From Bariatricus massiliensis (GTDB lineage: Bacteria > Bacillota > Clostridia > Lachnospirales > Lachnospiraceae), in assembly GCF_900086725.1 (NCBI RefSeq), contig NZ_LT574836.1, positions 1 to 64,000 on the forward strand: DNA of 64,000 bases, read 5' to 3'. The position numbers and the translations under genes are program-made. Below the pieces are notes generated by a model. That model was not told the DNA's origin. It ran no database searches and saw only the letters and a program-made list of their open reading frames with translations. The stretch's first letter is position 1; each line of letters begins with the position of its first letter. Shown piece by piece: positions 49,497 through 58,386 of this stretch.

Positions 49497-50018
49497 GTGG
49501 AACCGGAGGATTTTGATCCGAAGAATATGAATCTTGAAAATATGCCATTGCAGATGTTGTTTCATCAAGTAGGGCATATGCATAAACATTATTTTATGCA
49601 GCTTCTGCAGCAGATGAACTTGAAGCCGGGGCAGGCGGGAATATTATTTGTGCTGAATAGATATGGAGAGCTTTCTCAGCGGGAGCTGGCGGACAGGATA
49701 GGTGTGAAGCCCCCGTCGGTGACGGTAGCGCTGCAGAAGATGGAGAAGAACCAGTATATAGTCAGGCGGCCGGATGAATGTGACCAGCGGATTACCCGCA
49801 TCGGAATTACGGATAAGGGGAAAGACTGTGTAAGTAACATGAGCCAGATCGTAGGGCAGACGGAGGAGCTGCTTTTCTGCAATATGAGCAGTGAGGAGCT
49901 TATGCTTTTGCGGAGGCTGCTGCTCCAGATGCGTGACAATATTTTGGCTGTGAAGGGCTTTGACATGTCAGGTATTAGGAAGCCACCCCATATGGAGTGT
50001 GAACACGATGAATTTTAA
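49497..50018 (+). CDS. MarR-family regulator
   Basis: The 173-residue repressor has a central winged helix: LKPGQAGILFVLNRYGELSQRELADRIGVKPPSVTVALQKMEKNQYIVRRPDECDQRITRIGITDKG (about residues 41-107). Helices for dimerisation lie on both sides. The start is GTG at 49497, seen in frame behind GGAGGTGATA; the nearby ATG at 49495 is out of frame. It is the first gene before two ABC exporter genes and most likely represses them and itself. The inducer would be a toxic compound exported by the pump. Confidence 0.9.
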   Translation: MEPEDFDPKNMNLENMPLQMLFHQVGHMHKHYFMQLLQQMNLKPGQAGILFVLNRYGELSQRELADRIGVKPPSVTVALQKMEKNQYIVRRPDECDQRITRIGITDKGKDCVSNMSQIVGQTEELLFCNMSSEELMLLRRLLLQMRDNILAVKGFDMSGIRKPPHMECEHDEF

Positions 50019-50076
50019 GGATGACTGTTTTGACGCATCCATTATGTAAGAACTAGAAAGGAAGGACAACAGGTGT

Positions 50077-52488
50077 ATGAGTAAATTATTTAAGTATTTG
50101 AAGCCTTATGCCGCATCGATTGCAGCGATTGTCGCTATTTTGATTGTGCAGGCATTTTGCGACTTATCTCTGCCGGCTTATACGTCCGACATTGTAAATG
50201 TTGGAATCCAGCAGGGGGGGATTGATGATAAAATTCCGCAGGCTTTGAGGGAAGAGGATATGGATAAGCTTCTTCTTTTCATGAGCGAGGAAGATGCCGC
50301 GGTTGTGAAACAAGCGTATGAGCTGAAGAGCACCGACACCGGGTATGACTATGACGGGGCCGTGTATGTACTGGATTCCAGTAAAAAGGAAGACGAGGAG
50401 ACAGTAGATAAACTGGTTGAAATCATGGGAAAACCAATGCTTCTGACATCCGGTTTTGAGTCTGACAGCGATATGACAAAACAGATGGAAGACTCAATGA
50501 AGGAGAACATGAAGTCTGCCATGGAGCAGCAGGCGCAGGCTCAGATGGAGGCGGCGCAAAGCCAGATGACCGATGAGCAGAAGGCAATGCTTGCGGCAAA
50601 TCCGGAGGCGGCACAGAAGCAGCAGGAAGAAGCGAAGGCAAAAATCGACGCTCAATTAAAGAAAATCGATGATGCAGATGCGTTCCAGCTCTTAGAAATG
50701 ATTCCGGACGAACAGCGCTCGGAGATTACTGAAAATATAAGCAAGGGTATGGCAGATATGCCTGAGACGATGGTGGAACAGGCGGCTACGGCCTATATTA
50801 AGACGGCATATAAGAACCTCGGTGTAAACACAAATTCCATACAATATAAATATATTTTAACTACCGGGGCAAAGATGATTGGCCTCGCATTCCTTGGAAT
50901 GGCGGCAAGTGTATTAGTTGGATTTCTCGCATCCAGAGTCGCTGCCAGCACTGGACGTGATTTGAGAGGAAGAGTATTCAAGAGAGTAGTTGGATTTTCT
51001 AATGGAGAATTCGATAAATTCTCCACCGCTTCGTTAATTACAAGAAGTACGAATGATATTCAGCAGATTCAAATGTTGGTAGTCATGCTCTTGAGGATGG
51101 TGCTCTATGCGCCGATTATTGCTGCGGGTGGTATCTTCAAAGTATTCCATACGAATGTGGATATGTCCTGGATTATCGCGGTGGCGGTAGGACTAATTCT
51201 CTTGATTGTTATTGTTCTCTTTACAACGGTCATGCCAAAATTCAAGATTCTGCAGAACTTGGTCGACAAACTGAATTTGGTGACAAGAGAAATTCTTACA
51301 GGCCTCCCGGTCATCCGTGCATTTAGTACAGAGAAGTACGAAGAGGGGCGGTTTGATTCCGCTAATAAAAACTTGATGAAGACACAGTTGTTTGTCAATC
51401 GTGCGATGACGTTCATGATGCCGGCCATGATGCTGGTAATGAATGGAATTTCTGTACTGATAGTATGGACCGGAGCGCACGGAATTAATGACGGACAGAT
51501 GCAGGTCGGTGACATGATGGCGTTTATCCAGTATACGATGCAGATAATTATGGCCTTCTTAATGATTTGTATGATATCGATTATGCTTCCGAGGGCGGCC
51601 GTTTCCGCTAATCGTGTGGATGAAGTGCTCACCAGTAAAACAGCGATCCGTGATCCGGAGAATCCGGCACATGTACCGGAAAGCGGGAAGGGAGAAGTGG
51701 TATTCGACCATGTATCCTTTAGGTATCCACAGGCGGAAGAGGATGTACTCCATGATATCAGTTTTACCGCAAGACCCGGGCAGACAACTGCTATCATAGG
51801 AAGTACCGGAAGTGGTAAATCTACGATGATCAACCTGATTCCGAGATTCTATGACGTGAGTGAAGGGAAGATTACACTGGACGGAATGGACGTACGGGAT
51901 ATTTCCCAGCATGAACTTCGGGAGAAATTAGGCTATGTTCCGCAGAAGGGTGTACTTTTCTCAGGAACGATTGCTTCTAATATCATGTATGGAAACCCGG
52001 ACGGTTCGGACGCGGAGATGGTAGAGGCAGCCGAAATCGCACAGGCGACAGAGTTCATCGAAGAGAAGAGAAAGAAATATGACAGCCCGATAGCCCAAGG
52101 CGGCTCTAACGTGTCGGGAGGACAGAAACAGCGTTTGTCCATCGCCAGAGCAATCGCGAAGAAACCGGATGTCTTTATTTTTGACGACAGCTTTTCCGCA
52201 TTGGATTATAAGACCGATATCACCCTGCGTACGGCACTCAAGCAGAAGACACAGGACAGCACGGTGATTATCGTAGCACAGCGAATCAGTACCATTTTAC
52301 ATGCAGAGCAGATTATCGTACTGGACGAAGGAAAAGTAGCCGGAATCGGTACGCACAAAGAACTTTTGAAGTCTTGCGAGGCCTATTATCAGATAGCGGC
52401 TTCCCAGTTGTCGGAGGCAGAGCTTGCTGACCATATGGGAAATGACAGAATAGAAAACGACGGAAAGGGGGAGGCAGACTATGAGTAA
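50077..52488 (+). CDS. ABC exporter half-transporter with degenerate ATP site (subunit 1)
   Basis: The 803-residue subunit has six membrane helices followed by an ATPase (about residues 545-790). Between helices 1 and 2 there is a charged, alanine/glutamine-rich helical insertion (~60-240) that should lie outside. In the ATPase, Walker A is GSTGSGKST, the signature is VSGGQKQR, but the catalytic Glu of Walker B is Asp (FIFDDSFSALD) and the switch His is Gln (IVAQRIST). Its partner downstream has the opposite pattern, so the pair is an asymmetric heterodimer like LmrCD or TM287/288, probably a drug or lipid exporter. Confidence 0.9.
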   Translation: MSKLFKYLKPYAASIAAIVAILIVQAFCDLSLPAYTSDIVNVGIQQGGIDDKIPQALREEDMDKLLLFMSEEDAAVVKQAYELKSTDTGYDYDGAVYVLDSSKKEDEETVDKLVEIMGKPMLLTSGFESDSDMTKQMEDSMKENMKSAMEQQAQAQMEAAQSQMTDEQKAMLAANPEAAQKQQEEAKAKIDAQLKKIDDADAFQLLEMIPDEQRSEITENISKGMADMPETMVEQAATAYIKTAYKNLGVNTNSIQYKYILTTGAKMIGLAFLGMAASVLVGFLASRVAASTGRDLRGRVFKRVVGFSNGEFDKFSTASLITRSTNDIQQIQMLVVMLLRMVLYAPIIAAGGIFKVFHTNVDMSWIIAVAVGLILLIVIVLFTTVMPKFKILQNLVDKLNLVTREILTGLPVIRAFSTEKYEEGRFDSANKNLMKTQLFVNRAMTFMMPAMMLVMNGISVLIVWTGAHGINDGQMQVGDMMAFIQYTMQIIMAFLMICMISIMLPRAAVSANRVDEVLTSKTAIRDPENPAHVPESGKGEVVFDHVSFRYPQAEEDVLHDISFTARPGQTTAIIGSTGSGKSTMINLIPRFYDVSEGKITLDGMDVRDISQHELREKLGYVPQKGVLFSGTIASNIMYGNPDGSDAEMVEAAEIAQATEFIEEKRKKYDSPIAQGGSNVSGGQKQRLSIARAIAKKPDVFIFDDSFSALDYKTDITLRTALKQKTQDSTVIIVAQRISTILHAEQIIVLDEGKVAGIGTHKELLKSCEAYYQIAASQLSEAELADHMGNDRIENDGKGEADYE

Positions 52489-54340
52489 TCAGGGAACAAG
52501 ACCAAGAAGAGGCCCGATGGGCCGAGGCGGAATGGGCCACGGAATGGGAGCCGGGGAGAAGGCAAAAGATTTTAAAGGTACCATGAAAAAACTGTTGAGC
52601 TATATGGGTGCATACAAAATCGGTATCTTCTTTGTGATGGCATTTGCCGTAGGAAGTACGATATTTACCATTGTCGGCCCCAAAGTTCTGGGAAAGGCGA
52701 CCACAGAGATTTTCAATGGTCTGGTAGGTAAGGTTTCCGGAGGAGACGGAATCAATTTTACCAAAATCGGACAGATATTGTTGACCGTTCTCTGCCTGTA
52801 CGCGGTGAGCGCGCTGTTCTCCTTCATACAGGGATATATTATGACCGGAGTCTCTCAGAAGATGACTTATCGGATGAGAAAAGAGATTTCTGAAAAAATC
52901 AACCGTATGCCGATGAATTATTTTGATACGACCACCCACGGCGAAGTGCTGTCCCGTGTCACCAACGATGTGGACACATTGAGCCAGAGTCTCAACCAGA
53001 GCGCCACACAGATGATTACCTCTGTCACAACGATTATTGGTGTCCTGATTATGATGCTCAGCATCAGCCCGCTCATGACACTGATTGCACTTTTGGTTCT
53101 TCCGCTCTCGATGGTCCTGATTTCTGCAATAGTGAAGCGTTCACAGAAGTACTTTAAAAACCAGCAGGAATATTTGGGACACATCAACGGACAGGTGGAA
53201 GAAGTATACGGCGGACATAATATTGTCAAGGCTTTTAATAAAGAAGAGGATGTCATTCAAGTGTTCGACGAGACAAACGCCGTGCTGTATCAATCAGCGT
53301 GGAAGTCACAGTTCCTTTCAGGAATGATGATGCCCATTATGCAGTTTGTCGGTAATCTGGGCTATGTAGGCGTATCTATCCTTGGGGGCTATCTGGCAAT
53401 CAAGAATGTGATAGAGGTGGGAGATATCCAATCCTTTATCCAGTACGTCCGCTCCTTTACCCAGCCGATCCAACAGGTGGCACAGGTGGCAAACATGCTG
53501 CAGTCCACCGCTGCCGCATCAGAACGTGTTTTCGAATTTTTGGATGAGGAAGAGGAAGACCAGTTTGCGGAGAATCCCACTCCAATCGAAGGCTTGAACG
53601 GCAATGTGGAATTTGAGCATGTACACTTTGGATATCATCCAGATCATATAATTATCAATGATTTCTCTGCCAAAGTAAAACATGGACAGAAAATCGCAAT
53701 CGTTGGACCGACAGGAGCCGGAAAGACAACAATGATTAAACTGCTGATGAGATTCTACGATGTGAACAGTGGAGCCATTATGGTAGACGGCCACAACATC
53801 AAAGATTTTAACCGAAGTGAACTGCGCCAGATGTTCGGCATGGTACTTCAAGACACTTGGCTTTTCAACGGGACAATCGAAGACAACATCCGCTACGGAA
53901 AACTAGACGCGACCCATGAAGAAGTAGTAGCAGCGGCCAAAGCAGCCCACGTACACCGCTTCGTCCAGACACTGCCAAACGGCTACAATATGGTACTAAA
54001 CGAAGAAGCCAGCAACGTATCCCAAGGACAAAAACAGCTTCTCACCATAGCAAGAGCCATACTGGCAGACCCCAAAATACTCATTCTCGACGAAGCCACA
54101 AGCTCCGTAGACACAAGGACAGAAGTCCAGATACAAAAAGCAATGGATAACCTCATGAAAGGCAGAACCAGCTTCGTCATAGCACACAGACTATCCACAA
54201 TCCGCGACGCAGACCTAATCCTAGTCATGAAAGACGGAGACATCATAGAACAAGGCAACCACAACGACCTAATAAAACAAAACGGATTTTACGCAGAATT
54301 GTATAATTCACAGTTTGCACAAGCATCAAGCTGTGCATAA
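52481..54340 (+). CDS. ABC exporter half-transporter (subunit 2)
   Basis: The 619-residue partner overlaps subunit 1 by eight bases. After a glycine/arginine-rich start (residues 2-27) there are six helices and an ATPase: Walker A GPTGAGKTT, signature altered to VSQGQKQLL, intact Walker B ILILDEATSSVD and switch His in VIAHRLST. The active ATP site would combine this Walker B with the intact signature of subunit 1. The last ~470 bases (from about 53860) switch to A/C-rich codon use unlike the rest of the gene, which hints at a recombined segment. A terminator follows. Confidence 0.92.
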   Translation: MSNQGTRPRRGPMGRGGMGHGMGAGEKAKDFKGTMKKLLSYMGAYKIGIFFVMAFAVGSTIFTIVGPKVLGKATTEIFNGLVGKVSGGDGINFTKIGQILLTVLCLYAVSALFSFIQGYIMTGVSQKMTYRMRKEISEKINRMPMNYFDTTTHGEVLSRVTNDVDTLSQSLNQSATQMITSVTTIIGVLIMMLSISPLMTLIALLVLPLSMVLISAIVKRSQKYFKNQQEYLGHINGQVEEVYGGHNIVKAFNKEEDVIQVFDETNAVLYQSAWKSQFLSGMMMPIMQFVGNLGYVGVSILGGYLAIKNVIEVGDIQSFIQYVRSFTQPIQQVAQVANMLQSTAAASERVFEFLDEEEEDQFAENPTPIEGLNGNVEFEHVHFGYHPDHIIINDFSAKVKHGQKIAIVGPTGAGKTTMIKLLMRFYDVNSGAIMVDGHNIKDFNRSELRQMFGMVLQDTWLFNGTIEDNIRYGKLDATHEEVVAAAKAAHVHRFVQTLPNGYNMVLNEEASNVSQGQKQLLTIARAILADPKILILDEATSSVDTRTEVQIQKAMDNLMKGRTSFVIAHRLSTIRDADLILVMKDGDIIEQGNHNDLIKQNGFYAELYNSQFAQASSCA

Positions 54341-54348
54341 AACAGAAG

Positions 54349-54391
54349 AGGCAGAAAGTATGTTTACATACTTTTCTGCCTTTGATGTTTT
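54349..54391 (+). terminator. Terminator of the marR-ABC exporter operon
   Basis: AGGCAGAAAGTATG (54349-54362) pairs with CATACTTTTCTGCCT (54367-54381), followed by TTGATGTTTT. Confidence 0.85.
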
Positions 54392-54396
54392 ATATA

Positions 54397-54455
54397 CGGC
54401 GCAAGCCGTCACCGAGATGAAGCGAAGCGGAATCGAGGTGGGCACAGCGTAACCA
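54397..54455 (+). repeat. Intergenic palindromic repeat, copy 2
   Basis: This stretch shares the 17-base core GAAGCGGAATCGAGGTG (54424-54440) with the trp leader copy at 7570-7586. CGGCGCAAGCCG at its left end can fold, and CACCGAGAT can partly pair with ATCGAGGTG. It sits between the exporter terminator and the convergent MerR gene. Confidence 0.5.
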
Positions 54456-54468
54456 TGAAACTGCTAAG

Positions 54469-55281
54469 TTAAGAGTTATCTTGAATCTTGATCATAATCT
54501 TCGTGACATATTCTGCTGAGTCAGAGATAGCAAATTCGTTCAAACCTATCTCGTAAGCATAGCCTGTAAGGATTAAGTTATTTTGTTTGGCATAATCAAT
54601 CATTTTCTTATACATACATGGTAACTTGTCCCACGTTCCTTTTTGGTAACCACATAAATATTTGCCTTTTGGTTTGATTCGCTTCTTTGTTGATGAAGAA
54701 TCTCTTAAAGCAGGGGTATAAAGTCCATCATATTTTTCAAAGTCTTCATTGATAACTTTATCGAGGGAAATAACCCCTCCAATTCCCATACGGATTTGTT
54801 CCATACTCCATATATCTTTCAGATAAACAAATAATTCTGATATATCAGCTTCGTCAAAATCAATAGGCACAAACAAAATACTTTCAGACGGGTACTCTTC
54901 AATTCTAATTGTTTGTTCCTGCAAGTTTTCGCAAAGAGTTATACTGTCTTTCTTTGCTTGCAATATCTTTTTGATAGTTTTCAATTTTTGAATTTCTACA
55001 TCAATCTCTTTTATTTTGGAATTTGCGATTTTGAGAAAACTGTCATTAGTGGGATTTTTACGATATGCTTCAATTTCTTCGATACTCATATTCAATTCTT
55101 TCAGCATACGGATATACTCGAAGGCAATGCTTTGTGATAAGTCATAATATCTATACCCGTTATCTTTTTTGGTGTTAGGGGAGAAAAGACCGATACTGTC
55201 ATAATAATGCAGTGTACGTTTATTCACTTCATGAAGTTTTGCAAACTGGGCAGTAGTTAACTGAATGTTACTTTTTTTCAC
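54469..55281 (-). CDS. MerR-family regulator with GyrI-like ligand domain
   Basis: The 270-residue protein has a MerR helix-turn-helix (residues ~8-75; LTTAQFAKLHEVNKRTLHYYDSIGLFSPN, NGYRYYDLSQ), a long coiled helix (~90-125) and a C-terminal GyrI/BmrR-like ligand domain (~130-268). It starts with GTG behind AAGGAG. It diverges from an acetyltransferase gene whose promoter has the 19-bp spacer and dyad typical of MerR activation. Unlike the broken homolog at 277-1107, this one is intact. Confidence 0.9.
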   Translation of the reverse strand: MKKSNIQLTTAQFAKLHEVNKRTLHYYDSIGLFSPNTKKDNGYRYYDLSQSIAFEYIRMLKELNMSIEEIEAYRKNPTNDSFLKIANSKIKEIDVEIQKLKTIKKILQAKKDSITLCENLQEQTIRIEEYPSESILFVPIDFDEADISELFVYLKDIWSMEQIRMGIGGVISLDKVINEDFEKYDGLYTPALRDSSSTKKRIKPKGKYLCGYQKGTWDKLPCMYKKMIDYAKQNNLILTGYAYEIGLNEFAISDSAEYVTKIMIKIQDNS

Positions 55282-55296
55282 TTTTTAATCTCCTTA

Positions 55297-55327
55297 TTGA
55301 CTTTACAGTAACTGTAAAGACTATTAT
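55297..55327 (+). promoter_or_regulatory. MerR-type promoter with 19-bp spacer
   Basis: TTGACT (55297-55302) and TATTAT (55322-55327) are 19 bp apart, too long for unaided polymerase. The spacer holds the perfect dyad CTTTACAGT-A-ACTGTAAAG (55301-55319). This is the classic arrangement that MerR proteins untwist to activate. Confidence 0.85.
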
Positions 55328-55363
55328 ACAAATTATAAACGGAAATGACAAGGAGGATTAAAA

Positions 55364-55984
55364 ATGCAAATTACATTAAGAGAGTATCAAAAAGAAGATT
55401 TTAAAGTGTTAGAAAACATTATCCGTGAAACGTGGCACTATGATGAGTTTAGTAGTCCTAGGACAGCGGTAAAATTGGCAAGAGTATTTTTAAGCAGTTG
55501 CTTAACAAATCATACTTTTTCCCGTGTAGCTTTAATGAATGATAAACCCATTGGAATTATTCTAGTCAAAAATATAGCCATTCATAGGTGCCCTCTAAAA
55601 TATAGATTGAAACAAATGAAGTCTATTTTATCGCTGTATCTTTCCAAAGAGGGAAGAAAAGTAACACAAATATTTGCTAACGTAAATGGTATTGATAAAC
55701 GGCTTTTAGCTGATGTGGATAAATCCTATCCAGCCGAACTTGCGCTATTTGCGGTCGATACCTCTTGCAGAGGAAAAGGTATAGGAAAAAGATTGTTTGA
55801 CTCTGCCCTTGGATACTTAAAAGAGCAAGGTCTCAATGAGTTCTATCTGTTTACAGATACAAGCTGCAACTATGGATTTTATGAACATCAAGGAATGGTT
55901 CGCCGCTGTGAGCGAGAACATGTTTTTATAATAAAAGGACAACAAGCAAAAATGAATTTTTTTATTTATGACTATAAAGTCTGA
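55364..55984 (+). CDS. GNAT acetyltransferase
   Basis: The 206-residue GNAT-fold enzyme opens with ITLREYQKEDFKVLENIIRETWHYDEF. The acetyl-CoA-binding strand and loop are FAVDTSCRGKGIGKRLFDSAL (about residues 129-149), followed by FYLFTDTSCNYGFYEHQGMVRRCE. AAGGAGG precedes the ATG. Its MerR-type promoter implies induction by a ligand of the divergent MerR/GyrI regulator, suggesting detoxification of that ligand by acetylation. The substrate is unknown. Confidence 0.88.
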   Translation: MQITLREYQKEDFKVLENIIRETWHYDEFSSPRTAVKLARVFLSSCLTNHTFSRVALMNDKPIGIILVKNIAIHRCPLKYRLKQMKSILSLYLSKEGRKVTQIFANVNGIDKRLLADVDKSYPAELALFAVDTSCRGKGIGKRLFDSALGYLKEQGLNEFYLFTDTSCNYGFYEHQGMVRRCEREHVFIIKGQQAKMNFFIYDYKV

Positions 55985-56001
55985 ATGTTAACATGCGTTG
56001 C

Positions 56002-56030
56002 TTGTAGCAACGGGCAGTTTCCCATACAAT
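56002..56030 (+). promoter_or_regulatory. Promoter for the membrane XRE gene
   Basis: TTGTAG (56002-56007) and TACAAT (56025-56030) with a 17-bp spacer. CGTTGC-TTGTA-GCAACG (about 55996-56012) forms an inverted repeat over the -35 box and may be an operator. Confidence 0.55.
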
Positions 56031-56065
56031 AGTGGTAACGACAAAAAGAAAGGAAGTTATCACTA

Positions 56066-56575
56066 ATGCTGAACGAAAACATAAAAGCAATCAGAAAATC
56101 AAAAGGTCTCTCACAAGAAGAACTTGCTGTCAAGCTGAATGTGGTGCGGCAAACCATCTCTAAATGGGAGCAAGGATTGTCAGTTCCTGATTCTGACATG
56201 TTAATTTTCATATCGGAAGCTCTTGAAACACCCGTAAGCACTTTACTTGGAGGGACGGTTGTGCCGGCAGAAGTTAGTGACTTAAAAGCGATTTCTGAAA
56301 AACTGGAGATTATAAACTTGCAGCTTGCACAAAAAAAGACTATGAGACGAAAAATACTTCATTGGCTGCTTATCTCATTGTGTGTGGCCATAGTAATCAT
56401 TTCTGCAGTCTTAATTGTATTAAATAGTCCTTATTTGAGTTGGAATTATAATGACCCTGAAACCGCGGTCGCAGGGTCAGCTTTTCACGTGTTTGAATGG
56501 CTGTTTGTCAGGTTAGCGCCGGTTATTTTTGTAGGAGCCGCCGCTGGAATTTTCTTGACACGGAAGAAAGTATAA
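56066..56575 (+). CDS. Membrane-bound XRE-family regulator
   Basis: The 169-residue protein has a Cro/CI helix-turn-helix (residues ~5-60; IKAIRKSKGLSQEELAVKLNVVRQTISKWEQGLSVPDSDML), a short helical linker, and two transmembrane helices (about 95-116 and 144-163) around an outside loop with SPYLSWNYNDPETAVAG. It belongs to a common Firmicute type in which a DNA-binding head is anchored to the membrane. AAAGGAAG precedes the ATG. No adjacent target is obvious. It is convergent to pyrG. Confidence 0.87.
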   Translation: MLNENIKAIRKSKGLSQEELAVKLNVVRQTISKWEQGLSVPDSDMLIFISEALETPVSTLLGGTVVPAEVSDLKAISEKLEIINLQLAQKKTMRRKILHWLLISLCVAIVIISAVLIVLNSPYLSWNYNDPETAVAGSAFHVFEWLFVRLAPVIFVGAAAGIFLTRKKV

Positions 56576-56587
56576 AGCCCTTCCCTT

Positions 56588-58201
56588 TTATTTCGCTGGG
56601 CGGCCGTATTCCACTGCCGCTTCAACGAAGCCTTTAAACAGGGGGTGGGGCTTGTTCGGACGCGATTTAAGCTCCGGATGTGCCTGCGTAGCAATAAACC
56701 AAGGATGTTCCGGAATTTCTATCATTTCTACAATCCTTCCATCGGGAGAAAGTCCGGACAGTTTCATACCGTTCTTTACCAGTGCCTCACGGTAGTCGTT
56801 ATTTACCTCATAGCGATGACGGTGGCGCTCCCTAATCTCCTTGGTGCCATAAAGTTTGTAAGCCTTAGAATCTTCGTCAAGGATACAGGGATATGCGCCT
56901 AGCCGCAGCGTCCCTCCAATATCCTCAATACCTATCTGCTCCGGCATAATATGAATGACCGGATGGGTTGTATCCGGCTTCAATTCCACGCTGTGGGCAT
57001 CATGATAGCCGGCCACGTTTCTGGCAAATTCCACTATTGATAACTGCATGCCAAGGCAAAGGCCAAGGAAAGGAATTTTATGAATCCGAGCGTATCTAAT
57101 CGCTTCCAGCTTGCCGTCGATTCCTCTGTCGCCAAAGCCTCCCGGTACAAGGATACCGCTGACATCTTCGAATAGATGGGGCGCTGTCTCGCCGGTCACT
57201 GTCTCAGAATCAATCCATTTAATGTTGACGGTAGTGTGACTGTAGATTCCACCGTGTTTGAGCGCCTCTACCACACTGATGTAGGCATCGTGGAGCTGGA
57301 TATATTTTCCCACAAGTGCCACGGTCACTTCTTGAGTCGGGTGGTGTAGGCAGTCAACCATCTCGGCCCAGTCCTTCAAATCTGGTTCCGGGCACTGCAG
57401 ATGCAGACATTCACATACGACAGAGGCCAAATGCTCTTTTTCCATTGCCAGCGGTGCCTCGTAAAGATATTCCACATCAAGATTTTGAAGGACATGGTCT
57501 GCGGGCACATTGCAGAAGAGTGCGATTTTGTCCTTGATGCCGTCCTCCAGCGGGTATTCAGAACGGCAGACTATAATGTCAGGCTGGATTCCCATCCCTT
57601 GAAGTTCTTTTACACTGGCCTGTGTAGGCTTTGTTTTCATTTCCTGAGATGCTTTTAAATAGGGAATAAGAGTCACATGGATAAGGATTGCGTTATCCCG
57701 CCCGATATCATGCTGGAACTGCCGGATAGACTCGAGGAAGGGCTGGCTCTCAATATCGCCAACGGTGCCGCCAACCTCTATAATGGCAATCTCTGTGTCC
57801 TGAGCGGCAGGATTGCGGTAGAAACGACTTTTGATTTCATTGGTTATATGGGGAATGACCTGAACTGTGCCGCCGCCAAAATCACCCCGGCGCTCCTTTT
57901 GAAGAACAGACCAGTATATTTTTCCGGTTGTCACATTGGAATTCTTTGTAAGATTTTCATCGATAAAGCGCTCATAGTGTCCGAGATCCAAGTCCGTCTC
58001 AGCACCGTCTTCTGTCACAAATACTTCTCCGTGCTGTACCGGATTCATCGTACCGGGATCGATATTGATGTATGGGTCGAACTTCTGCATGGTAACGGTG
58101 TATCCACGGGATTTCAACAAACGTCCCAGAGAAGCGGCGGTGATGCCCTTCCCCAGACCAGATACAACTCCTCCGGTAACAAAAACGTATTTTACTGCCA
58201 T
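56588..58201 (-). CDS. pyrG: CTP synthase
   Basis: The 537-residue enzyme makes CTP from UTP, ATP and glutamine. The N-terminal synthetase domain has YVFVTGGVVSGLGKGI (residues ~4-19) and FDPYINIDPGTMNP. The C-terminal amidotransferase has GLCLGMQLS (catalytic Cys) and the late QAHPELKSRP motif. The ATG at 58201 with AGGAGG upstream gives the standard N-terminus; the frame's extra seven residues are not conserved. Its leader holds two hairpins but not the GGGC start known for CTP-sensing attenuation. Confidence 0.97.
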   Translation of the reverse strand: MAVKYVFVTGGVVSGLGKGITAASLGRLLKSRGYTVTMQKFDPYINIDPGTMNPVQHGEVFVTEDGAETDLDLGHYERFIDENLTKNSNVTTGKIYWSVLQKERRGDFGGGTVQVIPHITNEIKSRFYRNPAAQDTEIAIIEVGGTVGDIESQPFLESIRQFQHDIGRDNAILIHVTLIPYLKASQEMKTKPTQASVKELQGMGIQPDIIVCRSEYPLEDGIKDKIALFCNVPADHVLQNLDVEYLYEAPLAMEKEHLASVVCECLHLQCPEPDLKDWAEMVDCLHHPTQEVTVALVGKYIQLHDAYISVVEALKHGGIYSHTTVNIKWIDSETVTGETAPHLFEDVSGILVPGGFGDRGIDGKLEAIRYARIHKIPFLGLCLGMQLSIVEFARNVAGYHDAHSVELKPDTTHPVIHIMPEQIGIEDIGGTLRLGAYPCILDEDSKAYKLYGTKEIRERHRHRYEVNNDYREALVKNGMKLSGLSPDGRIVEMIEIPEHPWFIATQAHPELKSRPNKPHPLFKGFVEAAVEYGRPAK

Positions 58202-58386
58202 AGTGTCCTCCTTAGCTGTCATTGCATGGTTATCTTGTTACATATAAAATAGAGATAAGCCACAAAAATAAATATTTATGTGGCTCACTCGTCATTTTCA
58301 TGTTCTTTTTTGAACATGTCTTATATTAAGTTTTCAAAAAATACTTTTGAATTATACACCTTTTAGCAAAAAAATGAAACACCTAT
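58202..58386 (-). promoter_or_regulatory. pyrG leader with promoter-like box and two hairpins
   Basis: On the minus strand a TATAAT (complement of 58351-58356) has only a weak -35. Downstream are a CATGTTC-loop-GAACATG hairpin (about 58299-58318) and a second hairpin with GAGCCACA/TGTGGCT arms (about 58258-58286) followed by T-rich sequence. One of them may terminate the DUF1846 transcript, or attenuate pyrG. Confidence 0.4.
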
